From the NCBI RefSeq assembly GCF_020731285.1, contig NZ_JAJFOW010000014.1, positions 1 through 64,000 on the forward strand: a stretch of 64,000 nt of DNA. The letters are read 5' to 3'. Positions within the stretch are counted from its first letter, which is position 1; every line of letters begins with the position of its first letter. Source of the DNA: Cohnella baijiui (GTDB lineage: Bacteria > Bacillota > Bacilli > Paenibacillales > Paenibacillaceae). Both the position numbers and the translations under genes were made by a program. A model generated the notes under the pieces. That model did not search any database and was not told the origin of the DNA. It was given only the letters and a program-made list of their open reading frames with translations. Shown here in pieces: positions 52,344-60,035 of this stretch.

Positions 52344-52367
52344 ATCTATATTTATGAATATATAGAT
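52344..52367. promoter_or_regulatory. palindromic operator candidate for the ArsR-type repressor
   Basis: ATCTATAT and ATATAGAT arms around TTATGAAT form an imperfect AT-rich 24-bp palindrome, 33 bp before the ene-reductase start. The layout fits ArsR/SmtB-type sites. Confidence 0.65.
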
Positions 52368-52472
52368 GTGATCGATCAATTGCAACCCCCTCGCTCGGAA
52401 AAATAAAAAACTTTGCAATCGCCCGCCCGGGACAAACCGCAAAGCCTCCTATATCCGCAAAGCCGCAATCGG

Positions 52473-52802
52473 CTAGATGTCCATCTTGAGCTGCGCCAGC
52501 CATTGCTCGACCGTCTCCGCGTTGCGGCGGTAATAGGTCCACTGGCCGAAACGGCGGGATTCGAGCAGCCCGGCCTTCTGCATGGCGGAGAGATAGCCGG
52601 AGATGACCGACTGGGTCAGACCCGACTTTTCCTGGATTTTGCCCACGCAAACGCCGCCTTCGAACTCCGCGTTCACGGGCATGCAATCGGGGGCGAAGTG
52701 CGCATCCGGCTCTCGGAGCCAGCGCATGATATTGAGGCGGGTCTCGTTCGACAGCGCCTTGATGATTTGCAGGCAGCGTTCGCTTTCCATCATGTCCGTC
52801 AT
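52473..52802 (-). CDS. ArsR-family transcriptional repressor
   Basis: A 109-residue winged-helix protein. IIKALSNETRLNIMRWL is the family start, and GLTQSVISGYLSAMQKAGLL contains the recognition helix, followed by the wing RRFGQWTYYRRN. C40 and C52 (DCMPVNAEFEGGVCVGK) are the only cysteines besides C10, and could sense metal or electrophiles. Same strand as the ene-reductase, 161 bp upstream. Start ATG 52802 has a weak ribosome site; the internal Met at 4 or 5 is possible. Confidence 0.88.
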   Translation of the reverse strand: MTDMMESERCLQIIKALSNETRLNIMRWLREPDAHFAPDCMPVNAEFEGGVCVGKIQEKSGLTQSVISGYLSAMQKAGLLESRRFGQWTYYRRNAETVEQWLAQLKMDI

Positions 52803-52973
52803 CGCTTTCTAAGAGGATGAAGGGACGGCGGTCCCTTGTCGTGCTACAATTATACCAGAGGAGCGCCGAGATTCCCACGCCCGGGCGCTTATTATATAAT
52901 ACAGATAGATTTAGTCAAATGTTCCCATGCCGCCAATACCCGTCGTCCGGATGGAGAGATAGGAGAATCGCAG

Positions 52974-54038
52974 ATGGACATTGTGGAAATCCGAACGAGT
53001 CTGATCGACGAAGATACCGACCAGCCCCGCTATCAATTCGACGAGGAAGCGCTTCAGGAGCTGATGAACAGCATCGAGGAGCTCGGCCTGCTATCCCCGA
53101 TCAAGGTCCGCCCCACGGGAGACGGACGCTACAAGATCATCTACGGCAACCGCCGGTACAAGGCGTGCCGCACGCTCGGCCGACCTACGATCCCCTGCAT
53201 CGTCTCGGATGTGACGGACGAGCTCGAGATCTACCTGGAGCAGATCGCGGAGAACTTGACCCGCCAGGGCTTCTCTCCGATCGAGGAAGCCGAGGCGTTT
53301 CACAAGCTGCTCCACGAATCCAAGTTCAACAGTTCGGTCAAATATTTGTCCGGCAAGCTGGGCAAGCCCGAGTCCTATATTAGAAACAAGTGCGAGCTGC
53401 TGAAGTTCGGCCCGGCCGTGAAAAAGCTCATCGTCGGCGGCACCGAGATCCGCAAGGATCTTCTGACGGAAGACCAGCTGCTCCCGCTCAAGGATCTTCC
53501 GATGGAGTATCGCGATCCGCTCGCGCTCATCATGGCGCGGGACGAAATGCCCGTCAGCGACGTGAAAAAGATCGCCCGCCTGTTCAAGGACAAGGACATC
53601 TCGGACGGCATCAAGTCCAAGCTGCTCTACAAGACCGGCCCGTCGCTCATCGAGACTTGGTCTTCCTACGAGCTGACCAAGGCCGAACGGGCCAAAGCGG
53701 CGGAGCCGAAGCCGGCCAAAAAGACGAAGGCAGCCGAAGCCGAGCCGCCGATAGCGGAAAGGGACGCGCCGGCCGAGACGCCAAACGGAGAGGCGGAGAC
53801 TGCAACTGTCGCGGACACGCCGGCTGGTCTGGCGATCCAGGACAAGCTGGCGCGGCTGCTTGCGGCGCTGCCTGACCAGAGCTCGCTGCCGATCGAGGAT
53901 TTGCAGTCGCTCGCCCAGCTGCCGCCGGATCAGGCCGATCCGTTCCTGAGCGGCGTCGACGCGCTCATCGCCCATCTCGAACGCCATCTGGCGGAGTGGA
54001 AGACGGTCCGCGACCGCGCCAAAACGATCACTGCCTGA
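52974..54038 (+). CDS. orphan ParB/Spo0J-like protein
   Basis: A 354-residue protein, ATG 52974 after GGAG. ParB N-terminal nuclease-like/CTP-binding domain at 1-90, with GNRRYKACR at 58-66 (canonical box is GERR-x-RA) and ENLTRQGFSPIEEAEAF at 93-109. Central HTH region at about 110-210, including SYIRNKCELLKFGPAVKKLI. Then an Ala/Lys/Glu-rich linker (about 235-290) and a Leu-rich C-terminal helix that may dimerise. No parA and no parS-like palindrome beside it. It may be a Noc- or nuclease-related ParB-fold regulator rather than the chromosome segregation factor. Confidence 0.85.
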   Translation: MDIVEIRTSLIDEDTDQPRYQFDEEALQELMNSIEELGLLSPIKVRPTGDGRYKIIYGNRRYKACRTLGRPTIPCIVSDVTDELEIYLEQIAENLTRQGFSPIEEAEAFHKLLHESKFNSSVKYLSGKLGKPESYIRNKCELLKFGPAVKKLIVGGTEIRKDLLTEDQLLPLKDLPMEYRDPLALIMARDEMPVSDVKKIARLFKDKDISDGIKSKLLYKTGPSLIETWSSYELTKAERAKAAEPKPAKKTKAAEAEPPIAERDAPAETPNGEAETATVADTPAGLAIQDKLARLLAALPDQSSLPIEDLQSLAQLPPDQADPFLSGVDALIAHLERHLAEWKTVRDRAKTITA

Positions 54039-54096
54039 GCGCCCGACGTTGGCCGTTTCGACGCTTGCGCCTGCGCTCTCGCTAGCTGGCCTCTAT

Positions 54097-54132
54097 AGAG
54101 CCGGATTGGACGCCTCCGTCCAGTCCGGCTCT
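54097..54132 (+). terminator. hairpin downstream of the ParB-like gene
   Basis: AGAGCCGGATTGGAC (54097-54111) pairs with GTCCAGTCCGGCTCT (54118-54132) with one mismatch and a 6-base loop; no T-tract. Confidence 0.5.
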
Positions 54133-54193
54133 TGGCGTCGTTTCAGGCCCCATGGCGCAAGCGGCACAACGGATGACGAAATAGGCGAAGTGT

Positions 54194-54280
54194 GGGGCTG
54201 TAGCGAAAGTTTCTTTCGTTGCAGCGGCGGTTCCGGGATTCGCGGGGACTGTAGCGAAAGTTTCTTTCGTTACAGTCCCC
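54194..54280. repeat. two 51-bp-spaced copies of a T-loop hairpin repeat
   Basis: CTGTAGCGAAAG, TTT, CTTTCGTTRCAG occurs at 54198-54224 and 54249-54275, 51 bp apart. In copy 2 the stem extends to 17-bp arms (54244-54260 and 54264-54280) with one G-T pair. It lies between the convergent ParB-like and aminotransferase genes; the rest of 54039-54321 holds no gene. Confidence 0.88.
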
Positions 54281-54321
54281 TGTCTCCTATATGGCGCAAA
54301 TCGCGCGGGTTGCGGCTACTT

Positions 54322-55524
54322 TCAGGAGAGCCGCCCAAGGAAGGCGCGCATCCGCTCCAGCGCTTCGTCCAGCTGCGACTGCGAGCTGGCGTAGGAACAG
54401 CGGATGAAGCCTTCCCCGCCTTCGCCGAACACATGCCCCGGCACCGTAACGACGCCCGCCTCCTCCAGCAGCCGCTGCGCGAACCGCTCCGAGTCGAGAC
54501 CGGTGTGCGCGATCGAGGGAAAGGCGTAAAACGCGCCCAGCGGCTCGTGGCACGGCAGTCCGATCTCTCGCAGCCCCTTCACGAACGCCCGCCTTCTCCC
54601 GTCGTAAGACGCGATCATCCGGTCCTTTTCCTCCATGCCGATCTGCAAGGACTCGAGCGCCGCGACCTGCCCCAGGATCGGCGCGCACATGACCGTATAC
54701 TGGTGGATCTTCAGCATCGCCGCGAGCAGCTCCCGCGGTCCGCACGCATATCCGACGCGCCAGCCGGTCATGGCGAACGCCTTGGAGAAGCCGTTCACGA
54801 CCAACGTCCGCTCCTTCATGCCCGGCAGCGCCGCGAAGCTCGTATGGCGAACGCCGTAGGTCAGCTCGGCGTAAATCTCGTCCGAGATGACGATCAAGTT
54901 GCGCTCCTCGGCGAGCCGGGCGATCGGCAGCCAGTCCTCGTACGTCATGACCCCGCCCGTCGGATTATTCGGATAGCAGAGCACGAGCACCTTGGAACGA
55001 GGCGACAGACGGGCGGCGAGCGCATCGGCGGTCAGCTTGAACCCATCCTCCGCCCGCGCGGGGATCTGGACGGTCCGCCCGCCGCCCAGATAAGAGATCG
55101 GCGAATAGGAAATATAGCAAGGAACGGGGATAAGAATCTCGTCCCCCGGCACGACCAAGGCCCGTAGCGCCAGGTCGATCGCCTCGCTGCTGCCGACGGT
55201 CACGAGCACTTCGTCCGCGGGATCGTAGGAAATGTCGAAGCTGTCGGACAAATAGCCCGCGATCGCCTCGCGCAGCTCCGGCAGCCCGGCGTTCGGCGTG
55301 TAGGAAGTCCTCCCCCGCTCCAGCGCGCGGACGGCCGCGTCTCGCACCGGCTTGGGCGTGACGAAGTCCGGCTCGCCGACCCCGAGCGAGATGACGTCCT
55401 GCCTTCCCGCCGCATAATCGAAAAACTTGCGAATGCCCGATGGCGGCATGTCGCGCACGACCGGCGACAACAAGTCGGCGATCGGGGAGGTGTGAACGCG
55501 CTGCGAATGCATGGAATACGTCAA
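54322..55524 (-). CDS. class I/II PLP aminotransferase, probably alanine-forming
   Basis: A 400-residue fold type I enzyme from TTG 55524 (GGAGGG upstream). PNAGLPELREAIAGYL, YPNNPTGG at 184-191, SDEIYAELTYG, and the PLP lysine K248 in VVNGFSKAFAMTGWRVGY; the C-terminal arginine is in GFIRCSYA. Similar to the PatA/AlaT group of B. subtilis. It lies behind a T-box whose specifier reads GCC (Ala), so a role in making alanine from pyruvate is the best inference. The sequence alone would also allow other donors. Confidence 0.9.
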   Translation of the reverse strand: MTYSMHSQRVHTSPIADLLSPVVRDMPPSGIRKFFDYAAGRQDVISLGVGEPDFVTPKPVRDAAVRALERGRTSYTPNAGLPELREAIAGYLSDSFDISYDPADEVLVTVGSSEAIDLALRALVVPGDEILIPVPCYISYSPISYLGGGRTVQIPARAEDGFKLTADALAARLSPRSKVLVLCYPNNPTGGVMTYEDWLPIARLAEERNLIVISDEIYAELTYGVRHTSFAALPGMKERTLVVNGFSKAFAMTGWRVGYACGPRELLAAMLKIHQYTVMCAPILGQVAALESLQIGMEEKDRMIASYDGRRRAFVKGLREIGLPCHEPLGAFYAFPSIAHTGLDSERFAQRLLEEAGVVTVPGHVFGEGGEGFIRCSYASSQSQLDEALERMRAFLGRLS

Positions 55525-55656
55525 TGTAAACCCTCCTTTTGGTCGTGAAACAAGTAAAAACGGATTTGCCGCCTTCCTAGACGGCGATTACGTTTTTATC
55601 GTCGGTCATACAGAAATGGAAAGACGTGAAAACTTGTACATTCTGTATGACAAACA

Positions 55657-55922
55657 AAAAAACCCGTCCCGAAAGGGACGAGTTTGCACCCGTGTTACCA
55701 CCCTAGTTCCGCTTGAAAAAGCGGCACTCTACAACGTATCCAACAATACGCGGTCCCGTTAACGCTGGACATGCGGCAGCACCTACTAGGCTTCAGCCTG
55801 CTTCTCGGAGATGGCGTTCGGTTATCGCCTGAACGTTGGTTCGCACCTGCCCCAACTCTCTGCGGATCAGTCGGATAACGTACTCTTTCTCTTCATCGAA
55901 TTTCATCTTGCGATATCAAGTT
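55657..55922 (-). promoter_or_regulatory. T-box riboswitch leader, alanine (GCC) specifier
   Basis: On the minus strand, in order: an AGTAC bulge, GTTATC stem arm, AGAGAG motif, closing GATAAC, then GAAC-GCC-A in the specifier position (GCC at 55815-55813), the T-box core AGGGTGGTAACACGG (55704-55690), and a terminator (GGGACG/CGTCCC stem with seven T at 55663-55657). The specifier was placed by alignment with the GAA-x-GGC-A pattern of the glyQS leader. Uncharged tRNA-Ala should favour the antiterminator and turn on the aminotransferase gene. Confidence 0.85.
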
Positions 55923-55928
55923 AACGGT

Positions 55929-55957
55929 ATTATACGCCCTGCCTCGCGACTTGGCAA
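55929..55957 (-). promoter_or_regulatory. sigma-A promoter of the T-box/aminotransferase unit
   Basis: On the minus strand TTGCCA (55957-55952), 17-bp spacer, TATAAT (55934-55929). Predicted start near 55922. Confidence 0.85.
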
Positions 55958-55975
55958 TACGCATCCGCCGGACGC

Positions 55976-56392
55976 TCAAACGTCGGGCAGCGGCTTGCGG
56001 CTCTGGTAGCCGTCGTGCCAGCCGTGATAGTGCTTGACGCTCGACTCTCCCTGCCTCCAGCAGATCAGGACGTCTTCGCCGTTCACGACCGCCGGAAAGT
56101 CGATCAGACCGGGCTCGATCATTTTGAGCAGCACGCCCTTGCGGGCGAAATTCGAGATGAGCAGATCCGCTTCGATGCGCAAAAAATCGAGCCGGCTTTC
56201 CTCCTCGAAAAACGGATCCGCGTTGCCCGCCGTTCCATCCACCATCTGCACGGCCCAGCTCGCCTTCTGCGAACGCAGCTCTCGGCATCGCTCCTCGAAC
56301 TGTCTCGTCAGCGTCTGAAGCCGGCGCAAATCCTCGTTCAGCTCCGGCAGCAGCGCATTCGCCTCGTCCGGCGTAAAGATACGGGTTTCCAT
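55976..56392 (-). CDS. DUF2203 domain protein
   Basis: A 138-residue soluble protein with the DUF2203 pattern: FTPDEANALLPELNEDLRRL at the N-terminus, a helical pair, then GVLLKMIEPGLIDFPA, DVLICWRQGESSVKHYHGWH and DGYQSRKPLP. The family has no established function. ATG 56392 follows a G-rich ribosome site. Monocistronic as far as can be seen. Confidence 0.88.
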   Translation of the reverse strand: METRIFTPDEANALLPELNEDLRRLQTLTRQFEERCRELRSQKASWAVQMVDGTAGNADPFFEEESRLDFLRIEADLLISNFARKGVLLKMIEPGLIDFPAVVNGEDVLICWRQGESSVKHYHGWHDGYQSRKPLPDV

Positions 56393-56530
56393 CGCTTATC
56401 CCCCCTTTCCCACGGGATTGTCGGTGCCTATTCGGAAGGCCCTCCTCGATCGCGTTTCGCCCCGCCGTATAAAACACGAGCCGCCATGGGAAAATAAATC
56501 CTGTTGTCGATCGACAAAGGAGGTGCCAAG

Positions 56531-56707
56531 ATGCCCCACGAGAATAACCAAAGCCACGACCAAGCTTCCAAAGCGGAAGTGCAATCGACCAAGCTGAACC
56601 AGATTCCCGCTCCGGGCGAGAACGATACCGAGTTCTCCGCCGAGGAAGCCGCAGAGGCGTTCCAGAAGAACCCCTCCTCCAGCCAAGCGTCGAACCGCCA
56701 ATCCTAA
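56531..56707 (+). CDS. small hydrophilic protein, unknown
   Basis: A 58-residue Asn/Gln/Ser/Glu-rich protein with AAAGGAGGTG before ATG 56531. No hydrophobic core. The END-TEFSAEEAAEAF part recalls the TEF-SAE blocks of gamma-type small acid-soluble spore proteins, but the match is weak. I leave the function open. Confidence 0.65.
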   Translation: MPHENNQSHDQASKAEVQSTKLNQIPAPGENDTEFSAEEAAEAFQKNPSSSQASNRQS

Positions 56708-56803
56708 GGCACGTCCGGTTTCCCCTCTAAGGAGGACGAACCCGATTTTCGCCCGGTCGAATCAAGGTGCGGCCCCAGCCGGTCGCCCGGCCGTGCAACC
56801 GAC

Positions 56804-56829
56804 AAGCCCGGTCCCTGCGGACCGGGCTT
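56804..56829. terminator. hairpin between the small gene and the TVP38 gene
   Basis: AAGCCCGGTCC (56804-56814) and GGACCGGGCTT (56819-56829), loop CTGC; short T/A flanks, so it is probably a bidirectional terminator of moderate strength. Confidence 0.65.
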
Positions 56830-56879
56830 ACGCGCGTTCGGGGCGATCCCAAGGACGAAAAATGCCGTCCGACTGCCGT

Positions 56880-57509
56880 CTAAACCGGCTTATCGGCCGT
56901 CTCATCCGCCTCCGCGGGACGCGTGAACTTCGTCTCCAGCTTCTTGCTGATCACATAGGAAACGGCGACGAAAAGCAGCACGTACAGGAGCTGCGCCGGC
57001 TCGCGAACGAACCGGGCGAGGTCGTAGCCGATGAACGACACCGACAGCACCATGACGGCTTTGCCGAACAGGATGGCGATCAGAAACGATCGCAGCGGCA
57101 TGCGCGCCAGCGCGGCGGCGATATTGATGACGACGAACGGCCCGACGGGAAACAGGCTGAGCAAGAAGACGTAGCTGAATGCATTGCGCTGAATCCAGAC
57201 CATGCTCCGCCTCACGCGGGGCTTGGACGCCCACCGTTCCGCATATGGATGCCTGCCGAGCCGGCGGAAAAGTAGGAACGTCGTCAGGCAGCCGGCGATC
57301 ATGCCCAGCCACGAATACAAAAACCCGAGCCACAAGCCGTAAACCGCAGCGTTCACGCCCACGATGACGACGGTCGGCAGCGGCGGCACGAACGACTTGA
57401 GAAAAGTCAGAAAGATGCCCGGCAGCGGCCCGAGGGATCGGAACCGGTCGAGCCATTGCTTCAAATCGTCTTCCGTTATGGAAGACAGCGAATCCACCAA
57501 AGATGACAT
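56880..57509 (-). CDS. TVP38/TMEM64 family membrane protein
   Basis: A 209-residue protein with about five membrane segments, start ATG 57509 after GGAG. FLKSFVPPLPTVVIVGVNAA and FLLSLFPVGPFVVINIAAAL are the re-entrant VTT-domain signatures, with the conserved Pro-Phe near each. This DedA-related family is tied to lipid scrambling or transport in the cytoplasmic membrane. A longer frame from 57737 is rejected because no ribosome site supports it and it crosses the promoter region of the SDR gene. Confidence 0.87.
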   Translation of the reverse strand: MSSLVDSLSSITEDDLKQWLDRFRSLGPLPGIFLTFLKSFVPPLPTVVIVGVNAAVYGLWLGFLYSWLGMIAGCLTTFLLFRRLGRHPYAERWASKPRVRRSMVWIQRNAFSYVFLLSLFPVGPFVVINIAAALARMPLRSFLIAILFGKAVMVLSVSFIGYDLARFVREPAQLLYVLLFVAVSYVISKKLETKFTRPAEADETADKPV

Positions 57510-57687
57510 GTCCAGCGCTCCGCTCGTAATTCGTTTCGGGTCCGGGTCGGTCCCGTCTCGATCGCTTTGGATTTCAGCATAGCGCATCCTCCGGGCGGCC
57601 GCAACCGAACGGAGAACCGGACAACGGTCTTCGGCGCGCCTCGGAAGGAGGCGTTTAACGAAGGGCGGCTTTTTCCGAAAATAGCGG

Positions 57688-57716
57688 TTGACAGAAACTC
57701 CCTCTAGTCTTATGAT
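57688..57716 (+). promoter_or_regulatory. sigma-A promoter of the SDR/TetR operon
   Basis: TTGACA (57688-57693), 17-bp spacer, TATGAT (57711-57716). Confidence 0.9.
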
Positions 57717-57720
57717 CAAA

Positions 57721-57741
57721 ATGAATGAACGGTTCATTCAT
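57721..57741. promoter_or_regulatory. 21-bp palindromic operator of the SDR/TetR operon
   Basis: Arms ATGAATGAAC and GTTCATTCAT are perfect inverted repeats around a single central G, starting five bases after the -10 box. Very probably the binding site of the TetR encoded in this operon. Confidence 0.88.
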
Positions 57742-57762
57742 AAAACGAGGGGGGAAAAGACA

Positions 57763-58680
57763 ATGAAAGAGCGAATGGTAAAAGAACAAACGTGGACTGT
57801 ACAAGGAAAATGGGTGCTGATTACAGGAGCGACCAGCGGCATCGGGTTGGCGGCTGCCAAAGCACTGGCCGCCCGCGAAGCGCACATCGGCATCGTCGCG
57901 CGCAACCCGGTTAAGGCCCAGGACGCGATCGCCCAGATTCGGGAAGCCGCCGCCGGGCAGCAGATCGCCGTAGACCTTTTTCTCGCCGATATGTCCTCCC
58001 AATCGTCCATCCGACACGCGGCGGCGGATATTTGGGCCAGATGGCCCCGCATCGACGTCCTGGTCAACAATGCCGGCGCCATGTACGTCCAGCGCAAGCT
58101 GACGGACGACGGCCAGGAAATGACCTGGGCCGTCAACCATCTCGGCCCCTATCTGCTGACGACGCTGCTGCTGGATCGACTGAAGGAAAGCGGCCAGGCG
58201 CGTATCATCACGACCGCCTCCCACGGCCACAAAATGGCTCGGAAGGGCATCCGCTTCGAAGACCCGACCGCGCAGCGCCTTTACAGCTTCCCCCAGGCCC
58301 TGCTTGGCGGAGCCAACTTCCGCTACGGGGAAACCAAGCTGGCCAACATTCTGTTTACGGCCGAGCTTGCGAAGCGTCTGGAAGGAACCGGCGTTTCGGC
58401 CTACAGCTTCGATCCCGGCCTCGTCGCCACGAACTTCAATCAAGACAACGGGCTGCTTGCCCGGATGACCATGGCCGTCATGCGCCGATTTTCCCGCACG
58501 CCGGAGAAGGGAGCCGAGACGCTCGTCTGGCTCGCGGAATCCGCTGACGTCGGCGGCATTAGCGGCGCTTATTATGCGGATATGCAGGAGCGTACGCCCG
58601 CACCGCAAGCCCGCGATGCCAATGCCGCCCGGCAGCTGTGGGAAGTTAGCGAAGCGCAGACCCGCAACAGCGCGATGTGA
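57763..58680 (+). CDS. short-chain dehydrogenase/reductase
   Basis: A 305-residue NAD(P)-dependent oxidoreductase of the retinol dehydrogenase-like SDR group. TGATSGIG (cofactor loop), NNAG, the catalytic Ser in ITTAS, and YGETK with the catalytic Tyr and Lys. ATG 57763 follows GGGGGG. First gene of a two-gene operon with the TetR that appears to control it. The substrate is unknown. Confidence 0.92.
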   Translation: MKERMVKEQTWTVQGKWVLITGATSGIGLAAAKALAAREAHIGIVARNPVKAQDAIAQIREAAAGQQIAVDLFLADMSSQSSIRHAAADIWARWPRIDVLVNNAGAMYVQRKLTDDGQEMTWAVNHLGPYLLTTLLLDRLKESGQARIITTASHGHKMARKGIRFEDPTAQRLYSFPQALLGGANFRYGETKLANILFTAELAKRLEGTGVSAYSFDPGLVATNFNQDNGLLARMTMAVMRRFSRTPEKGAETLVWLAESADVGGISGAYYADMQERTPAPQARDANAARQLWEVSEAQTRNSAM

Positions 58681-59318
58681 CCGGAACCGCAGCTGTTTAT
58701 CTCATTCGTATGGAGCGTGAATCGAAATTGACTTCTACCCGACAACCGATCGCCGATCAGCCTCTCGATGCGCGCAGAGAGCAAATCAAATGCGCCGCCC
58801 TCAAAGTCTTCTCCGAGCAAGGCATCGGCGGCACCAAAATGAGCCTGATCGCCGCCGAAGCCGGCATCAGCCAAGGCCTCTCCTATCGCTACTTCAAATC
58901 CAAGGAAGAAATCTTTACGCTGCTCGTCGAGGAAGCGCTGGAAGCCGCGCAAGCGTCGATCGACCGGCTGCCGGATCTGCCCGGGACGCCAACCGAGCAG
59001 ATTCGGGCCTTCACGGCGAACATGCTGGACGAGAGCCACAAGAAATACTTCCTGCTTCTTCGGCAGGCGCAGACGTCGGAGGAAGTCCCGGACCGCGTCA
59101 AGCAGCTGCTCGAACGCTATTCCGCCAAAGATACGCTCGGCGGCCTGGTCCCCATCCTCGTCCGCGGCCAGCAGGCAGGCGAGTTCGGTCCCGGCGATCC
59201 CGAACGGCTCCTATTCCTCTACTTTTCCGTCGTCACCGGCCTGATGCTGCAGGATATCCACGTTCCCGAAGGCTACTGGCTGCAAGAAATCGATCGCCTG
59301 ATGAAGCTGTTGGGCTAA
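58677..59318 (+). CDS. TetR/AcrR-family regulator of the SDR operon
   Basis: A regulator of 213 residues if it starts at GTG 58677, which overlaps the SDR stop in GTGA fashion; ATG 58710 gives 202 residues, and neither has a clear ribosome site. Helix-turn-helix VFSEQGIGGTKMSLIAAEAG, then ISQGLSYRYFKSKEEIFTLL. The ligand domain is not similar to the other two TetR proteins here. Translational coupling to the SDR is likely. Confidence 0.88.
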   Translation: MTGTAAVYLIRMERESKLTSTRQPIADQPLDARREQIKCAALKVFSEQGIGGTKMSLIAAEAGISQGLSYRYFKSKEEIFTLLVEEALEAAQASIDRLPDLPGTPTEQIRAFTANMLDESHKKYFLLLRQAQTSEEVPDRVKQLLERYSAKDTLGGLVPILVRGQQAGEFGPGDPERLLFLYFSVVTGLMLQDIHVPEGYWLQEIDRLMKLLG

Positions 59319-59348
59319 AACGGTGCGCCCCTAGGGCCATTCCTCCCC

Positions 59349-59377
59349 TTGACAGGGGATCGGAATCGCCTTATGAT
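59349..59377 (+). promoter_or_regulatory. sigma-A promoter of the second tetR/MFS cassette
   Basis: Consensus TTGACA (59349-59354), 17-bp spacer, TATGAT (59372-59377). Confidence 0.92.
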
Positions 59378-59380
59378 ATT

Positions 59381-59396
59381 GTCAGTAAGTACTGAC
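59381..59396. promoter_or_regulatory. TetR operator 3 (autoregulatory, cassette 2)
   Basis: GTCAGTAAGTACTGAC, imperfect palindrome with arms GTCAGTA and TACTGAC, four bases after the -10 box. Identical to operator 4. Confidence 0.92.
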
Positions 59397-59428
59397 ACCC
59401 TGATTCGCCAACGACAAGGAGCCTTGCG

Positions 59429-60016
59429 ATGGATCAGAGCCATTTGGGAACCAGTGACCGACTGCTCTTCGCTGCGATCGATCTCATTTCCGAAAGAGGC
59501 TACAACGGCGTCACCACCCAACAAATCGCCGAAGCCGCCGGCGTCAGCGAGAAGACGCTGTTCCGCCATTTCGGCGCCAAGCAAAAGCTCCTCGAAGCCG
59601 CCTTCGACCGCTTCCACTACGGCCCGGAGATGAAGAAGCTGTTCGGCGAGAGACTGGTCTGGGAGCTGGAAGCGGACCTGCTCACCGTTTGCCGGACGTA
59701 CCACGAGACCATGAACCGCAACCGCAAGGTGGTGCAGATCAGCCAGAAAGACGAAGTCATCCTGCCCGGCTACAAAGAGCGTACGCACCAGCACCCGCTG
59801 CAGCTGCTGGAATTTCTGACGAACTACTTCGTCGAAATGGGCGAGCGGGGCAAGATGATCCGCACGGATCCCAAGCTTGCGGCCTTCACCTTCATGATGT
59901 CGCACTTCGGCGCGTTCATCAACGACCTGGAAGCCGGGAACCATTATCCGGGCATCCGCCTCGAACCGTTCATGCAGGAAAGCGTACGGCTTTTCGCTAG
60001 GGCTTTGACACCCTAG
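59429..60016 (+). CDS. TetR/AcrR-family repressor, cassette 2
   Basis: A 195-residue regulator, ATG 59429 after AAGGAG. HTH region LISERGYNGVTTQQIAEAAG, then VSEKTLFRHFGAKQKLLEAA. C-terminal domain like that of the TetR at 12062 (DRFHY, TYHETMNRNRK, LFARALTP). Two identical palindromes flank it, so it should repress itself and the MFS gene. Confidence 0.94.
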   Translation: MDQSHLGTSDRLLFAAIDLISERGYNGVTTQQIAEAAGVSEKTLFRHFGAKQKLLEAAFDRFHYGPEMKKLFGERLVWELEADLLTVCRTYHETMNRNRKVVQISQKDEVILPGYKERTHQHPLQLLEFLTNYFVEMGERGKMIRTDPKLAAFTFMMSHFGAFINDLEAGNHYPGIRLEPFMQESVRLFARALTP

Positions 60017-60024
60017 TTTTTTTT
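59997..60024 (+). terminator. terminator overlapping the tetR stop codon, cassette 2
   Basis: CTAGGG (59997-60002) and CCCTAG (60011-60016) with eight T after. The final TAG is the stop codon, the same arrangement as in cassette 1. Confidence 0.88.
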
Positions 60025-60035
60025 GTTCCCTATTT

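Noticed and set aside
56531..56707. Confident call as a gamma-type small acid-soluble spore protein
   Set aside because: Only a short TEF-SAE resemblance; the Gln/Ala repeat pattern of the family is not clear.
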